Shown: in pieces, positions 1 to 9,799 of the stretch
Layout of the letters: each line of letters begins with the position of its first letter
Position numbering within the stretch: position 1 is the stretch's first letter
Source of the DNA: Paratrimastix pyriformis
Taxonomy: Eukaryota; Preaxostyla; Paratrimastigidae
DNA: 32,500 nucleotides
Direction of reading: 5' to 3'
Assembly: GCA_027972325.1 (NCBI GenBank)
Contig: JAPMOS010000216.1
Coordinates: forward strand, 1-32,500
Made by a program: the position numbers and the translations under genes
The notes under the pieces: model-generated
Seen by the model: the letters and a program-made list of their open reading frames with translations, nothing else
Databases searched by the model: none
What the model was told of the DNA's origin: nothing

Positions 1-340
1 CACCGCTTTCTTGTTGTTGGAGAATTGTTTGCCACTTCGGAAAGGGCCATCGAGCCCACCAACTTCCGCTTTCTGTTGTTTGAGTGTTTTTCCCCTTATT
101 CTTCGGCCCTCTTGGGGGTCCCTCCTTTGTGAGGTTGCGACCTCTTCCGCTCGAACGTTCTTTTTTTCTTCGGAGGCCCGCACTGGAGTTGTCTTGTTGG
201 TTTGGTTCCACCTTTGGTTTTGATGCAGAACACAGCACCGAGGGCCGCCTTGCTGCGTAGTTACTTAAATTTTGGAAAATACGGTCACAGCAGAGCACCG
301 CCTTATGATGGAGGGGAGCTGGCTTGTCTGTTCGAACAGG
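1..340. other. Unassigned left flank
   Basis: No gene, RNA or repeat could be supported here. The stretch is mixed GC/T-rich and its ORFs are short with no recognisable motif. It borders the 3' end of a truncated LINE copy, so it may be spacer DNA or part of an older element. Confidence 0.4.
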
Positions 341-1302
341 GGGAAAACGTGTTGGCCCGGGGACAATGGGGCAATTGCCGGAGAAGAACGATGAAAAGGG
401 GAGGGAAAGAAGAAAGAGGGGGAAGAGGAGACGATACAAAAGGAAAAGAAGAGGATTCATTTCAAGAAAAGGGACAAAAAGAAAGGATTTTACCCCACTC
501 ACCGTTTTAGCCCATCTTGGCGTTGGGGTCGCTCTCCATCTTGTACTGGTCGAGAGCCACGTTGAAGCATGCCAGGCCCGTGCTCTTGTGGTGGGCGGTG
601 GCGGCCTGGGCCCAGGTCTCCTCGAGCGCCGCACCCCAGCGGGCCAGCGTGGCGGCAATGCGAGCCAGCCAGAAGGAGCGGTTGAAGGTCCGCTCGGCCT
701 TGCGGTGCGCCTCGCCCACCAGGTGGAAGAACTTCTCGGCCGGGGCCAAGCCGACCACCGTGATGCCGAAGGGCCAGAGGTTGCCCGGGTTCTTCGCGCA
801 CCATTCCTTGTACTCGGTCTCCTTCTGTGCCTCGGCCTGGCTCGGCACGTCCCCTCGGGCGGCGGCGGCGGAGTGGGAGACGGCCAGGGGCTCGGCCACT
901 ACCAGGTCGAGGTAGTGCACCCCTCCGGAGACGAAGGTGAAGGAGATGTCGGGGCGGCGCACCTTCGCCTTGGGGCGCGGGACGGGTCCCACGGCGCCAG
1001 CTTGGGGCCGTAGTCCAAGGATTGCTCGGCCCGGACGATGCAGCCGGGCGGTGTGCAGAAGGGACACCAGGATGGATCGCACGTTGTTGTGGCGCTTTGC
1101 GAGCACACTTGCAGAGGCGCTCGTGGCCCTGGGCGATGTCCCTGCAGACGGGGCACTTCAGGTCCGAAGGGCCCGAGGAAGATGGCATGGATGGAGGGAG
1201 CGCAGGCGGCTCCGGCCAGGCGCATGACCAGGGCTGTGAAGTCTGCATCCGAGAGCCTGAGGAGATTCGAGGGAAGGCGGCGAGGGCAGTGGTAGCGGGG
1301 TT
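341..1302 (-). mobile_element. RLE-type LINE, 5'-truncated copy A (3' end only)
   Basis: This minus-strand segment repeats nearly base for base the sequence at 1490-2453. The shared block begins at GGGAAAACGTG (341 and 1490), taken as the element's 3' end, and stops at 1302 and 2453 (AGTGGTAGCGGGGTTCA), where the two copies diverge. It carries only the C-terminal zinc motif and the endonuclease part of the polyprotein plus a purine-rich 3' untranslated region of about 150 bp. A 5' truncation of this kind is normal for LINE insertion. The boundaries are direct observations from the two-copy comparison. No clean target-site duplication was found. Confidence 0.75.
507..1302 (-). pseudogene. Restriction-like endonuclease domain, copy A
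   Basis: The open reading segment 507-1106 (minus) encodes a PD...D endonuclease core: RRPDISFTF, then YLDLVVAEP, then the lysine-containing stretch QKETEYKEW. It matches the C-terminal restriction-like endonuclease of R2/CRE/NeSL-type LINEs in motif order. Just upstream in another frame lies LKCPVCRDIAQGHERLCK, a C-x2-C...H-x4-C zinc motif that normally precedes this domain. The zinc motif and endonuclease lie in different frames, so this copy is broken. Only the 3' part of the element is present. Confidence 0.7.
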
Positions 1303-1489
1303 CAAACAAGACACTGATCCAAGGTTCTTCTGTCAAGGGAATAAGCGCCTGTTGACCGGGGAATCTCCCGATGTCACCCGGGTGATGGACTGACCGACAG
1401 GAACGACGACGGCGATGAGGTCAGTGGGGAATTCGGGGAAGCCGCCACGTCGGCACGACCAATGGGCAAAACGACCCTCGCCAGTATTC
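1303..1489. other. 187-bp segment between the two RLE-LINE copies
   Basis: This sequence is not part of the shared LINE block and lies between the truncated 5' end of copy A and the 3' end of copy B. I see no gene or repeat in it. It is either the host sequence that separated two independent insertions or the residue of a local duplication. Confidence 0.4.
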
Positions 1490-3830
1490 GGGAAAACGTG
1501 TTGGCCCGGGGACAATGGGGGCAATTGCCGGAGAAGAACGATGAAAGGGGTGAGGAAGAAAGAAAGAGGGAAGAGGAGACGATACAAAGGAAAAGAAGAG
1601 GATTCATTTCAAGAAAAGGGACAAAAGAAAGGATTTTACCTCACCGTTTTAGCCCATCTTGGCGTTGGGGTCGCTCTCCATCTTGTACTGGTCGAGAGCC
1701 ACGTTGAAGCATGCCAGGCCCGTGCTCTTGTGGTGGGCGGTGGCGGCCTGGGCCCAGGTCTCCTCGAGCGCCGCACCCCAGCGGGCCAGCGTGGCGGCAA
1801 TGCGAGCCAGCCAGAAGGAGCGGTTGAAGGTCCGCTCGGCCTTGTGGTGCGCCTCGCCCACCAGGTGGAAGAACTTCTCGGCCTTGGGGCCAAGCTGAGC
1901 GACCACCGTGATGCCGAAGGGCCAGAGGTTGCCCGGGTTCTTCGCGCACCATTCCTTGTACTCGGTCTCCTTCTGTGCCTCGGCCTGGCTCGGCACGTCC
2001 CCTCGGGCGGCGGCGGCGGGTGGGAGACGGCCAGGGGCTCGGCCACTACCAGGTCGAGGTAGTGCACCTCCGGAGACGAAGGTGAAGGAGATGTCGGGGC
2101 GGCGCACCTTCGCCTTGGGGCACGCGCGGGACGGGTCCCACGGCGCCAGCTTGGGGCCGTAGTCCAAGGATTGCTCGGCCCGGACGATGCAGCCGGGCGT
2201 GGTGTGCAGAAGGGACACCAGGATGGATCGCACGTTGTTGTGGCGCTTTGCGAGCACACTTGCAGAGGCGCTCGTGGCCCTGGGATGTCCTTCTTGCACG
2301 GGGCACTTCTCAGGTCCGGGGGCCCGAGAAGATGGCATGGATGGAGGGAGCGCAGGCGGCTCCGGCCAGGCGCATGACCAGGGCTGTGAAGTCTGCATCC
2401 GAGAGCCTGAGGAGATTCGAGGGAAAGGCGGCGAGGAGGGCAGTGGTAGCGGGGTTCACCGAAGAGAGCCTCATGTTGCGAGCCGGCCCGGGAGGCGCGC
2501 AAGAGCCTGGCGGCCGCAGCCTTGTTCCGAGCCGCCAGAAGGCTGTGCTGAACCTGGCCTCGCAGGGTCTTCCCATCTGCACCACAAAAACGCGGCAGAG
2601 CCGCGCAAGGTTTGGCCGGAGCCTCCCGACGAATCGAGAAACTCTTGGCAGCGGTGCGGAGGGAGTCCCCACGAAGCTGGGTCCGTCCAGCTTGGCGATC
2701 CCGGCAAGAAGCGTCGACAGCCGAGGTGAAAGGTCCTCGACGGCGTTGAAGAGCGAGATGAGGCCCCCGACCTGCATGGCCTCCTGTGAGTCACACAGAG
2801 GGGAGGCCCAGCCCACCCTCCGAAGGAGGCAATGAGATCACGTCATCGAACAAGGAGGGGCTGCCCCGCAGGCAGGAGCGGGAGGCCAAGCTTCTCCTTG
2901 ACGAGCAGGCGAAGGGAGGCATCGAAACGGCCCAAGACCGCCCTCTGGGCCGGGGAGCAGGCCGTGGTCCTAAGAAGATAGGTCAGCTTGGGCAACACGC
3001 AGAGGCGAAGGAGCAGGATGAACGACTGCGACGACAGCTCAGCGAGCTTGCGAGCCAGCTCCAGGGCGCCCTCAGCCTTCTTGGCCACCACCTCGGCCAC
3101 CTTGCACGCCGGGCCGAAGGGGACCCCGGGACCGTCACCCCATCCGCCAGGCGACGGACGGGTAGAGGAAGCCCGCCAGGGACCAGGCGGACTTTGGGGT
3201 CGAGGGCATTGGAGATGACCCAACACTTCTCGGGGCTGATCTCGAAGCCCAGGGGAGTGATGAGGGTGCGCAGGAGACCCAGAAGGTGCTGGGCAACGTC
3301 GGGAGAGGGTGCCAGCAGGAGGATGTCATCAAAGTAGCTCAGAACGCGGGGACGACCAGGCCCAAGCCCTCTCCCGGGAGCATGAGCCTCGGAATTGCCT
3401 TGTCGGCCTCGAGGACCTGTAGGGCTGGGTCGAGGATCCCTGCAAACAAGGGGGCTCGCCGGGCATCCCTGGCGGACTCCTCTTGCATTAGGGACCCTCT
3501 CCCCACCGGAGAACAGGGCCTCGTTAGCGTACAGACCTTGGACCAGCTTGACAGCCGGTTGGCTCCACCCGACGCGCTGAGCGGCCAGGGGCACCGCCTC
3601 GCGCGAAGGGGCTTGGAACGCGTTGCGGAGGTCGACAGCCACAAGGCAGTAGGGCTGCCGACCCGCCTCGCACGCCTCCACGACGGACGCTGAGATGCAT
3701 GCCATGAGGGGCGCACCCTCCTTGACGGACACACCAAACTGGAAGGGTGAAAGCCTCTCCTCGTCACCCTCGAAGGGGTTTCTGACCTTTCTCGTCGTGC
3801 TATCGACTATCCGCGCAAGCCTCTCTGAGT
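1490..3830 (-). mobile_element. RLE-type LINE, longer 5'-truncated copy B
   Basis: This minus-strand non-LTR retrotransposon carries reverse transcriptase, zinc motif and restriction-like endonuclease in that order, followed by the same 3' UTR as copy A. Its 5' end stops just upstream of RT motif A, so the N-terminal DNA-binding region and the first RT motifs are missing. The 5' boundary near 3790-3830 is estimated from where coding similarity runs out. The family is R2/CRE/NeSL/Utopia-like by domain order; the exact clade cannot be assigned by eye. Confidence 0.75.
1640..3790 (-). pseudogene. Reverse transcriptase + restriction-like endonuclease of copy B
   Basis: RT motif A is VAVDLRNAFQAPSREAV in the reading segment that starts at 3732. 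Motif B is GVRQGCPASPL near 3500. Motif C is LSYFDDILLLAPSP at about 3346-3310, with the catalytic FDD. A conserved thumb-like region follows (LRLCVLPKLTYLLRT, near 3000). After a long linker come the zinc motif and the endonuclease core RRPDISFTF...ALPRPG/YLDLVV near 2090-2040, then WPFGITVV and a helical tail. The coding sequence runs through several reading frames, so the copy is a pseudogene. The protein would nick target DNA and prime reverse transcription. Assignment to RT is secure; assignment to the RLE class rests on the PD...D spacing and the adjacent zinc motif. Confidence 0.8.
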
Positions 3831-4076
3831 TTTCACTTCTTCATCTCGTTTATTGAATGAATACGGAAGTTTTCGTCGCCAAACTCGCCCTTGCGCCTTA
3901 CGGACTCGCAGGATGCGCCGGCGGAACTTGTGGGCAAAATGATATTCAGACGCGACCCGCCTCTTTCCCGCCCGCTCCGCTTGAGTCTGAACCGTCTGGT
4001 ACGGCGAGCACATGCACTGAGATTGCTCACGCGCTGCCCAATCCGCATCGTCGGAAACGATTTCGGCCCATGGCTG
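3831..4076. other. Spacer between RLE-LINE copy B and LINE-1a
   Basis: Short stretch with no supported gene. It directly precedes the TG tail of LINE-1a and so contains whatever target site that LINE used. The ORFs here have no recognisable motif. Confidence 0.4.
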
Positions 4077-4086
4077 TGATGTCCAT

Positions 4087-4096
4087 TGTGTGTGTG
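4087..4096 (-). repeat. (AC)n 3' tail of LINE-1a
   Basis: Five TG dinucleotides on the + strand, read as (CA)n on the element's sense strand, close the element directly after its conserved 3' UTR. The second LINE ends the same way with a longer run (20259-20279), so the microsatellite is the element's tail in place of poly-A. Confidence 0.8.
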
Positions 4097-4102
4097 ATAC
4101 TT

Positions 4103-4140
4103 CCCGGCTTACGCCGAGTCCGTTATCGGGCCGAAGCCCG
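4103..4140 (-). other. Two conserved 3'-UTR hairpins of LINE-1a
   Basis: In the sense RNA (minus strand) two stem-loops stand next to the tail. 4127-4140 forms CGGGC-UUCG-GCCCG, a 5-bp stem with a UUCG tetraloop. 4103-4118 forms CUCGGC-GUAA-GCCGGG, a 6-bp stem with a GNRA loop. Both are conserved at 20286-20323 in the second LINE, with a GCAA instead of GUAA loop. RNA hairpins near the 3' end are known to be recognised by the RT in several LINE clades; that role here is inferred. Confidence 0.6.
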
Positions 4141-4258
4141 CGGGTAACATAGACCTCCCGGTCCGCCCTCCCCGCGAGACAAGCTCGCAAGAAGGAACGC
4201 CCAAGTGGTCCATGGGTCGGCTCGCGCCCACAAGGGGCGGTCACCGCCGACACTCGGA

Positions 4259-5830
4259 CTACGTCCCTTCGTCCATCCCTTCCTCGTTCTTCTCGTTCTT
4301 CTTCCGTTGCTTGATCGCTACAAGCATAGTTCTCCGCAGTCCACCCAGTTCGCTCCCAATCTCCTTCTGGGTCTCTTCATCCACAATCCCCAGCTCTGCT
4401 GCCAGTCTGCAGTCATTCGCGTAGATTTCCCTAAACCCGCACCGTCTTCGCAGTCTCCCAGCAACTTTCTTCACCACACCTTCTGAAATCCCCTCCAGTT
4501 ATAGAGCACTTCGCCCTCCTTCGGACGCCCCTCATAGTCAGCCTCCACTCTTCGCGCTCCCGCCTCCTTTCGCAACATGTTCTCCAATGCCCACAAGGGG
4601 CTGGGTCCATCGGGAATCTCTCTCGGGCCCGCTGGTTCTCGAAGAGCAGAATGCCCACGTCAAACGGGGCCTTCCCGCACCTTTCTCCCCGTCCGCCAGA
4701 AGCTCGGCAGCCAGAAGCTGAAGCCCCTTCCTCAATGATAAACAGCTCCTTCAGTTGCATGTCCCCCTCAGCGCCAAACCGACTCCATGCTGCGCCTTCA
4801 TTCCCTGCACCGGCCGCGTCCGGTTTGGCTTGCCCACTCCGTACGGGACTATCGCGATACATCGGAAGGCTCTCTTCCCAGCTCTACCAATTGGGCTCTC
4901 CGCCCAATCACCAATTGCCGTAAATAACCGGTCCATCTCCTCCTGTGGGTTGTATTCAGGGTTGGCAAAGATGAGGAGGTCGCGATTCTCCTTAAACAAC
5001 CCGTAGCCATCCAGTCTTCCACCCAAAACCAGTCATCCTTGCTGGGCGTTCTGAATTCAGGGAAGCTCAAATCGGCATTCCCAGGATGCGAGAATGCCAT
5101 CGTTGTCAAACTGCCTGCTTGTCTGAGCAGAGGACACCACGTGGGGGTCGTCCACTGGTTTCGCAGGGTGCTCTTGTGGGTCTGCCCTTCTGCCATCTCC
5201 GTACTCATCCCATCCACATATCGATCGCAGAGGTTCGCCACTTCTGTGGTGAACATTTCCCAAGCTGTCCCAGGTTCGGGCGCGGTACCAACGCCCCGCG
5301 ATCGCTCGATGAGCTCCCAGAGTCTGTCCATCGCTATTTGCTTACCTCACCTGCACACTTTGACCCATAGGCTCCACCCATTTTCTTGGAGCAATTGTTC
5401 TGCATCTTCTGCTCCTTCCCCTTGTCCAGCCACGCGATCAGTTTGATCGCATTGGCACCACTCCACCTTTCAGCGACACTGCCCATCATAGCCGGGCATT
5501 CAAAACCAAATGGTTCGTATAGTCTCTCGCCCACACCAACATTTCCCATCCCCTTCACCATTGATGTAGAATCTGATGTTGGCCGTGATGTACCGCTGCA
5601 AGATTGCCATCATGGCCAGTCTGCCCGACATTTCGCATCGCATGGTCTGCGTATTTATTCCGCCATTTCCCGTCTGAGCATTGATGACCACCAGTGCGTT
5701 CTTGCATTTCCGGGCCGCCCTGGAGATGCGTCCGCGGCGGCTGAAGGACTGGAGGCTTGTGCGAAAGTCTCCCTCCACCTCCTCCCCGTCGCATTGGTGA
5801 ACCAACCAAAACCCCAGGTCCGTTCCTGTT
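4259..5830 (-). pseudogene. C-terminal extension of LINE-1a ORF2 (methyltransferase-like?)
   Basis: Downstream of RNase H the coding region continues for about 500 residues. In order it shows KCWCGRETIRTIWFECP (about 5560-5490, a possible zinc knuckle), TPTWCPLL and FPEFRTPSKDDWFWVEDW (near 5170-5020), then LIFANPEYNPQEEMDRLF (near 4990-4940) followed by FRCIAIVPYG, and finally a helical tail YANDCRLAAELGIVDEE (near 4400). The arrangement of an aromatic/TP block, an NPxY tetrapeptide and a strand ending in VP resembles N6-adenine methyltransferase folds (NPPY motif), but the second P is E. I treat that as a hypothesis. The last 250 residues are conserved in the second LINE, which has lost the middle part. 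Confidence 0.5.
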
Positions 5831-6434
5831 GCACCTTGCCTATGTCCTGTTTGATGCTTTGCCCGGCAATCTTGTCTGCCAATCTGTTCCTCCGCATCCA
5901 GTCCACCCCTGTCTCCTTCCCCCTGGGCACTCCATCCGTCCAGTCGTCCTTCATCAGCCTCTCCACCCATCCCTTTGCCACCTTACTGTCCGTGCGCACC
6001 TCCACGTTTGCATCCTGTCCCACTCTGATGGCTTCCAGGATGGCTTCCAGCTCTGCCTCATTGTTTGTTTGCCCTTTTCCCGTGCACCTTCTCCCGACCC
6101 GCACAGCCAGTGCCCCATTGGACAGCCGCTCCACCACCGCCAATGCCGCTCGCCGGTCCTTCTTCTTCTTGGTCGCGCTACCATCTGTGTAAAAGTCCGC
6201 CACTTCAGCTCGCTCCTCCACCCTCCACCTCCTCACACTCCGCCCGCCTCCCATCGCCTCCACATTGCCTTCCTTTCTCATCCGGCTCTTCCTTGCTTTC
6301 CATTCCATTCCCCATCCACTCGTCCTGGCTTCCACCCTTCCCCTTCGTTCCTGTTCTTCGCCACTTTCCTCCACCCCCATCCTCCTTGTCTCATCTTCCT
6401 CTCCGGGTCTGGGATCCCGTGATCCTCCCACCAT
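5830..6434 (-). pseudogene. RNase H domain of LINE-1a
   Basis: The segment 5655-6434 encodes an RNase HI-like domain: FYTDGSATKKKKDRRAAL (first catalytic Asp), QTNNEAELEAILEAIR (Glu), VRTDSKVAKGWVERL (second Asp) and NRLADKIAGQSI (AD motif). It would degrade the RNA strand after reverse transcription. The residue before the last motif reads GKETGVDW where the second LINE reads GHQETSAS, so the conserved histidine appears lost here. RNase H after RT is typical of I, R1, LOA and Tad1 clade LINEs. Confidence 0.85.
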
Positions 6435-6789
6435 CCTCCTCTCTGCCCGTATCCCGTCCCGCCCTCTCTCGGCTCTCCTCCTTTCCTGTTCCGTCCTTGC
6501 CCTCTTTCGATCTCTTTCGCCACTTCTTCCTCTCGGATCCTCCTCGCCAACTTAACATATTCCGTCTCCACTTTGTTCCCCACACACACGCTCCTTGATG
6601 GCCTCCACGTACTGCGGCATCGTGCCCTTCCACTGAAACCTACCGCCCACAATCAGGTCAGCCACACCCTGATGCCCCTCTTCATGAGTGTCTGCCTGTG
6701 CCGCTTGGTGATTTTGCATGGCTCTGCCAGCTCCTCCAGTGTTGTCGGCATTCCCCATTCCGCTTCCTTTTCAATACTTCCCCATCCCT

Positions 6790-8212
6790 CACGATGGCCA
6801 ACCCTTCTTGTGCAAGATCCTCAACATCCCCGACACCACCCCGGCATCTTCTCCTTCGCGTGCAGTCTGACCCACTTCCGGGTTGTCCAGCAGCGGCTCA
6901 CTCGTCGTCCACAACTTTTGCAGCAGGGCTATCTCTTCACGGAGCATCACGCCGCACCCTTGTTGGTCTGCCACCCTGCCCAGCAGTTGCGTGAGCACCA
7001 TCATGTCGTGCACATCCACCGGGTCCTTGAGACCCATCCCACCCTCATCCTCCGGGAAGAAGAGCACCTCCGCCGGGTCACATTTCCCCAAGCACCCACC
7101 AATCTCCCGAAATACTCGTGCATAGCGCTGTTGAAGAATCTCAAGGTCCTTCTGCGGCATGGGGCACTGCCTCGCCGTATATTGTAGGCACGTCGACACG
7201 CACTCGTTGATCATCTGCACCATCAACCTCGGGGACCTTCTTGTCCATCAGCCTGTGCAGCCTCCCACACATTTTCTGGATGACCTTCTCCGTGTTGATC
7301 TTCATGTTCATCTCCTCGTCTATCCAAATTCCCAGGTACCGGATGGCCCCACCCTTCTGCTGGACCTTGATGACTCGACCCTCACCCAGGTCCAGGTCCG
7401 TCTTGCTCTTCACCCCCACACAGGTAGTCACACTTGGTCCACGACAGCTGCATGCCCGCCTCCTCCACCTTCCATCTCACTGTGTTGACCAACCGTACCA
7501 TCTGCTCCTTGGTTCGAGCGACCAGCATGACATCGTCAGCAAAGGCAAGGACTTTCACCTTCCTTCCACTATCCAGGATATACCCACCTTCCTGCTTTCG
7601 CACCTCTGCCAGCACTTCCTCCATGAATGAGATAAATAGCAGACATGAAAGCGGGTCCCCTGACTGATGCCTCTCTCTATCTCATAGCTCTCCGTCAGCC
7701 CGAAACCCGTGATGACTTTGGCCTTCCTCCCCTCGTACAGACTATCCACATACCTGATGAATGCCTCCTCCACCCCCATCCGTCTCAGTCCCTCCTCAGT
7801 GCATCCATGTCCACTGTATCATAGGCTTTTGATATCTAACGAGCACATGGGAATTCCCTGCCTCCCATAATTTTCGAGTCAGTGAGCACTCCCATAATTT
7901 CTGCAATTGGGGTCTCAATCCTTCTCCTCTCAGAAACCCAAACTGCTCCTCCCCAAACACATTCTTTGCACGCACCATTCTTGGAACCGCGACGCCACCA
8001 CCACCTGCAATCCCTTCAAAAGACCTGTATCAAAGTGATTGGCCTTCTGCCTGCAGGGTCCCCAGGGTGTTCTGTCTGCGACTTCGTGGCCATGAACACC
8101 GAACTGACCTTGAGCTCCTGCGGCACCTCACCCGCTCCAACATCTCATTGTATCTCCTCCCCAACCACTCTTTGATCTCGTCCCCACAGGCATGGATCAT
8201 CTCTGCCGTCAC
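6790..8212 (-). pseudogene. Reverse transcriptase of LINE-1a
   Basis: Ordered RT pieces lie in different frames of the minus strand. MTAEMIHACGDEIKEWLGRR (8212 onward) precedes motif A. ERGISQG lies near 7670 (motif B, followed by a frame change). LAFADDVMLVARTKEQM near 7550-7500 is motif C with catalytic DD. Then come LSWTKCDYLCGG, GGAIRYLGIWIDEEMNM near 7340, and the thumb region CVSTCLQYTARQCPMPQ near 7190. About three frame changes separate them. The amino-acid match to the second LINE is high throughout this part, much higher than in ORF1. Confidence 0.85.
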
Positions 8213-8699
8213 TCCATCCGGGCCCGCCGCCTTACCATCGGGAGCGCCCCCAGGATTGTCTCAACATCATGCGTTGTGAGGGGGGCCATGATCACCCTCC
8301 CTTCTTCCTGCAGCCTTCCTTCTGGCACCCGCCCCACCCCGGGCCCACCGGCATCACCCTCTTGCCAGGTCCGCCATGAACTTCCTCCATCCATTCTTCA
8401 CCGACTCCGGATCTGTGACCACTTTGTCCACCTTTCCTCCGCATTCTTAGTTGCATACGACGTCACCGGCGCCACCCGTCTGTCATGATGCCCTTATATA
8501 TGCGCTTGCGCTTCCTTCCAACGCCCGATCCCTCTTCCTGTAGTGCACGCCTCTCATTTTGGCCAACTGCTTCTGCATTTCCTCCTCAGGCTCGGGTCCC
8601 GCTCCGCCATCGCCATCCGTCTCAGCTTCTTCATGCGATGGGGCTCATAATCCCTGTCTGTGTTGGCCACGTCCCGGAACCCAAACACCTTCCCGCCGT

Positions 8700-9663
8700 C
8701 TCCCGCAGGATCCCACTCATCTGCTCGAACGACGGGTCCGCCCCTTCTCCATCGCCTTCCGAAGCAATTCCGCCACTTTCTCCCGGTACGTGCGCATCTT
8801 CCCCACCATCCCTTCATACTCATCCTTCCTCTTCTCCCGCAGCAACGCATCCAGGTCCGACCTGGACGGGCAGATGGCCACCTTCCTCCGGTCGTCCCCG
8901 CCCATGCCGGCAGCATGTTCTTTAGATCAGTCACGACCATGTGATGGTCTGTGACTTCCTGCCATTGAACCTCCTCATTTCTCCACACCCACATATTGTC
9001 CAGCATTCGTGCCATCGTCCCCTGTGTTGCCAAGCAAAGGTCCAGCCTGGCCTCCCTTTCTTCCCCCTTGCTTGCCCTCCTCCTCCACCTCCCTTCCTCC
9101 TTTCCCCTTGTTGCGCAAGAATGTAATCTCGTTCTGCTTACCCACCATCTTCGCCGTGTCATACAGACCCAGCATCTCCTGCTCCCCAACCTCCTTGGCC
9201 CAGCTATTCGCGTCCGTGTACACCACCACGCCCCTCCCTCAGCTGCTCCCTCCGCCACACCTCCAACCTCCTGATAATGACATTCCTGACCCTCACCTTG
9301 TCCTCTCCCTCCGGTTGGGTAATACTGGTTTATGAGCCGAAGGTTAGTCTTCCCTCCGACCAGTCGAGAAACATCAAGTAGCCAGGGATCACCTCCCTGA
9401 CCTTGCGCACTGCTATTTGTAAGGTCCGCCTATACCCAATCATCACCCCTCCCTTGGGGTGCCGCGCATCTGCATCCTCCACCACCGAGCTCCTCCAGCA
9501 CCACCCCTTCATCCACTTCTCCTCCAACTGTTGCCTGTTGTCTTTGGTGCCTTTCGTCTCTTGCAGGAGGGCGATGTTGACCCCCAACTCGCAGCAGGTC
9601 CGCCACATTGCTCTTCTTCCAGACTGACCCCAACCCTCTCACGTTCCACCCCACGACCCTCAT
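8700..9663 (-). pseudogene. APE-type endonuclease of LINE-1a
   Basis: The domain opens at a methionine codon at 9663 with MRVVGWNVRGLGSVWKK. It continues with NIALLQETKGTKDN (catalytic Glu, about 9570), GGVMIGYRRTLQIAVRK, VVYTDANSWAKE (near 9215, the D-x-N motif), and EVTDHHMVVTDL near 8950 (the terminal D-H pair). These are the standard motifs of the apurinic/apyrimidinic-like nicking endonuclease of LINEs. The pieces are split over several frames, so the gene is disrupted. It follows the USP-like domain directly, as in the second LINE. Confidence 0.85.
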
Positions 9664-9799
9664 CCTTCCTCCTTCCAGGTTTGGCCTCCTTCTTGCCCTT
9701 GTCCCTTCTTCCACCTTCTTCCTTTTCCTCCCTGATATACCTTAGAGTCCCTGTTACCGGGCGCGCCCCGACTGCCCCACCTCATGCTCCTCCAGGTCT

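Noticed and set aside
112-125. TTGGGGGTCCCTCC shared with 30412-30425, as evidence that the left edge is rDNA spacer
   Set aside because: A 14-base GC-rich match with no similarity around it is too weak.
324-1013. Plus-strand ORFs of about 130-230 residues over the RLE-LINE copies
   Set aside because: They are antisense shadows of the endonuclease domain; no motif is visible in them.
4069-4076. CATGGCTG as a target-site duplication of LINE-1a (again at 12947-12954)
   Set aside because: Only eight bases. The right copy overlaps the ORF1 start codon, and ten further bases separate the left copy from the TG tail. The 5' end of LINE-1a probably lies further right.
5386-6600. Plus-strand Pro/Ser-rich ORFs opposite the LINEs (also 9459-11059 and 26289-27212)
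   Set aside because: They are antisense to LINE coding sequence and their composition simply mirrors the purine-rich coding strand.
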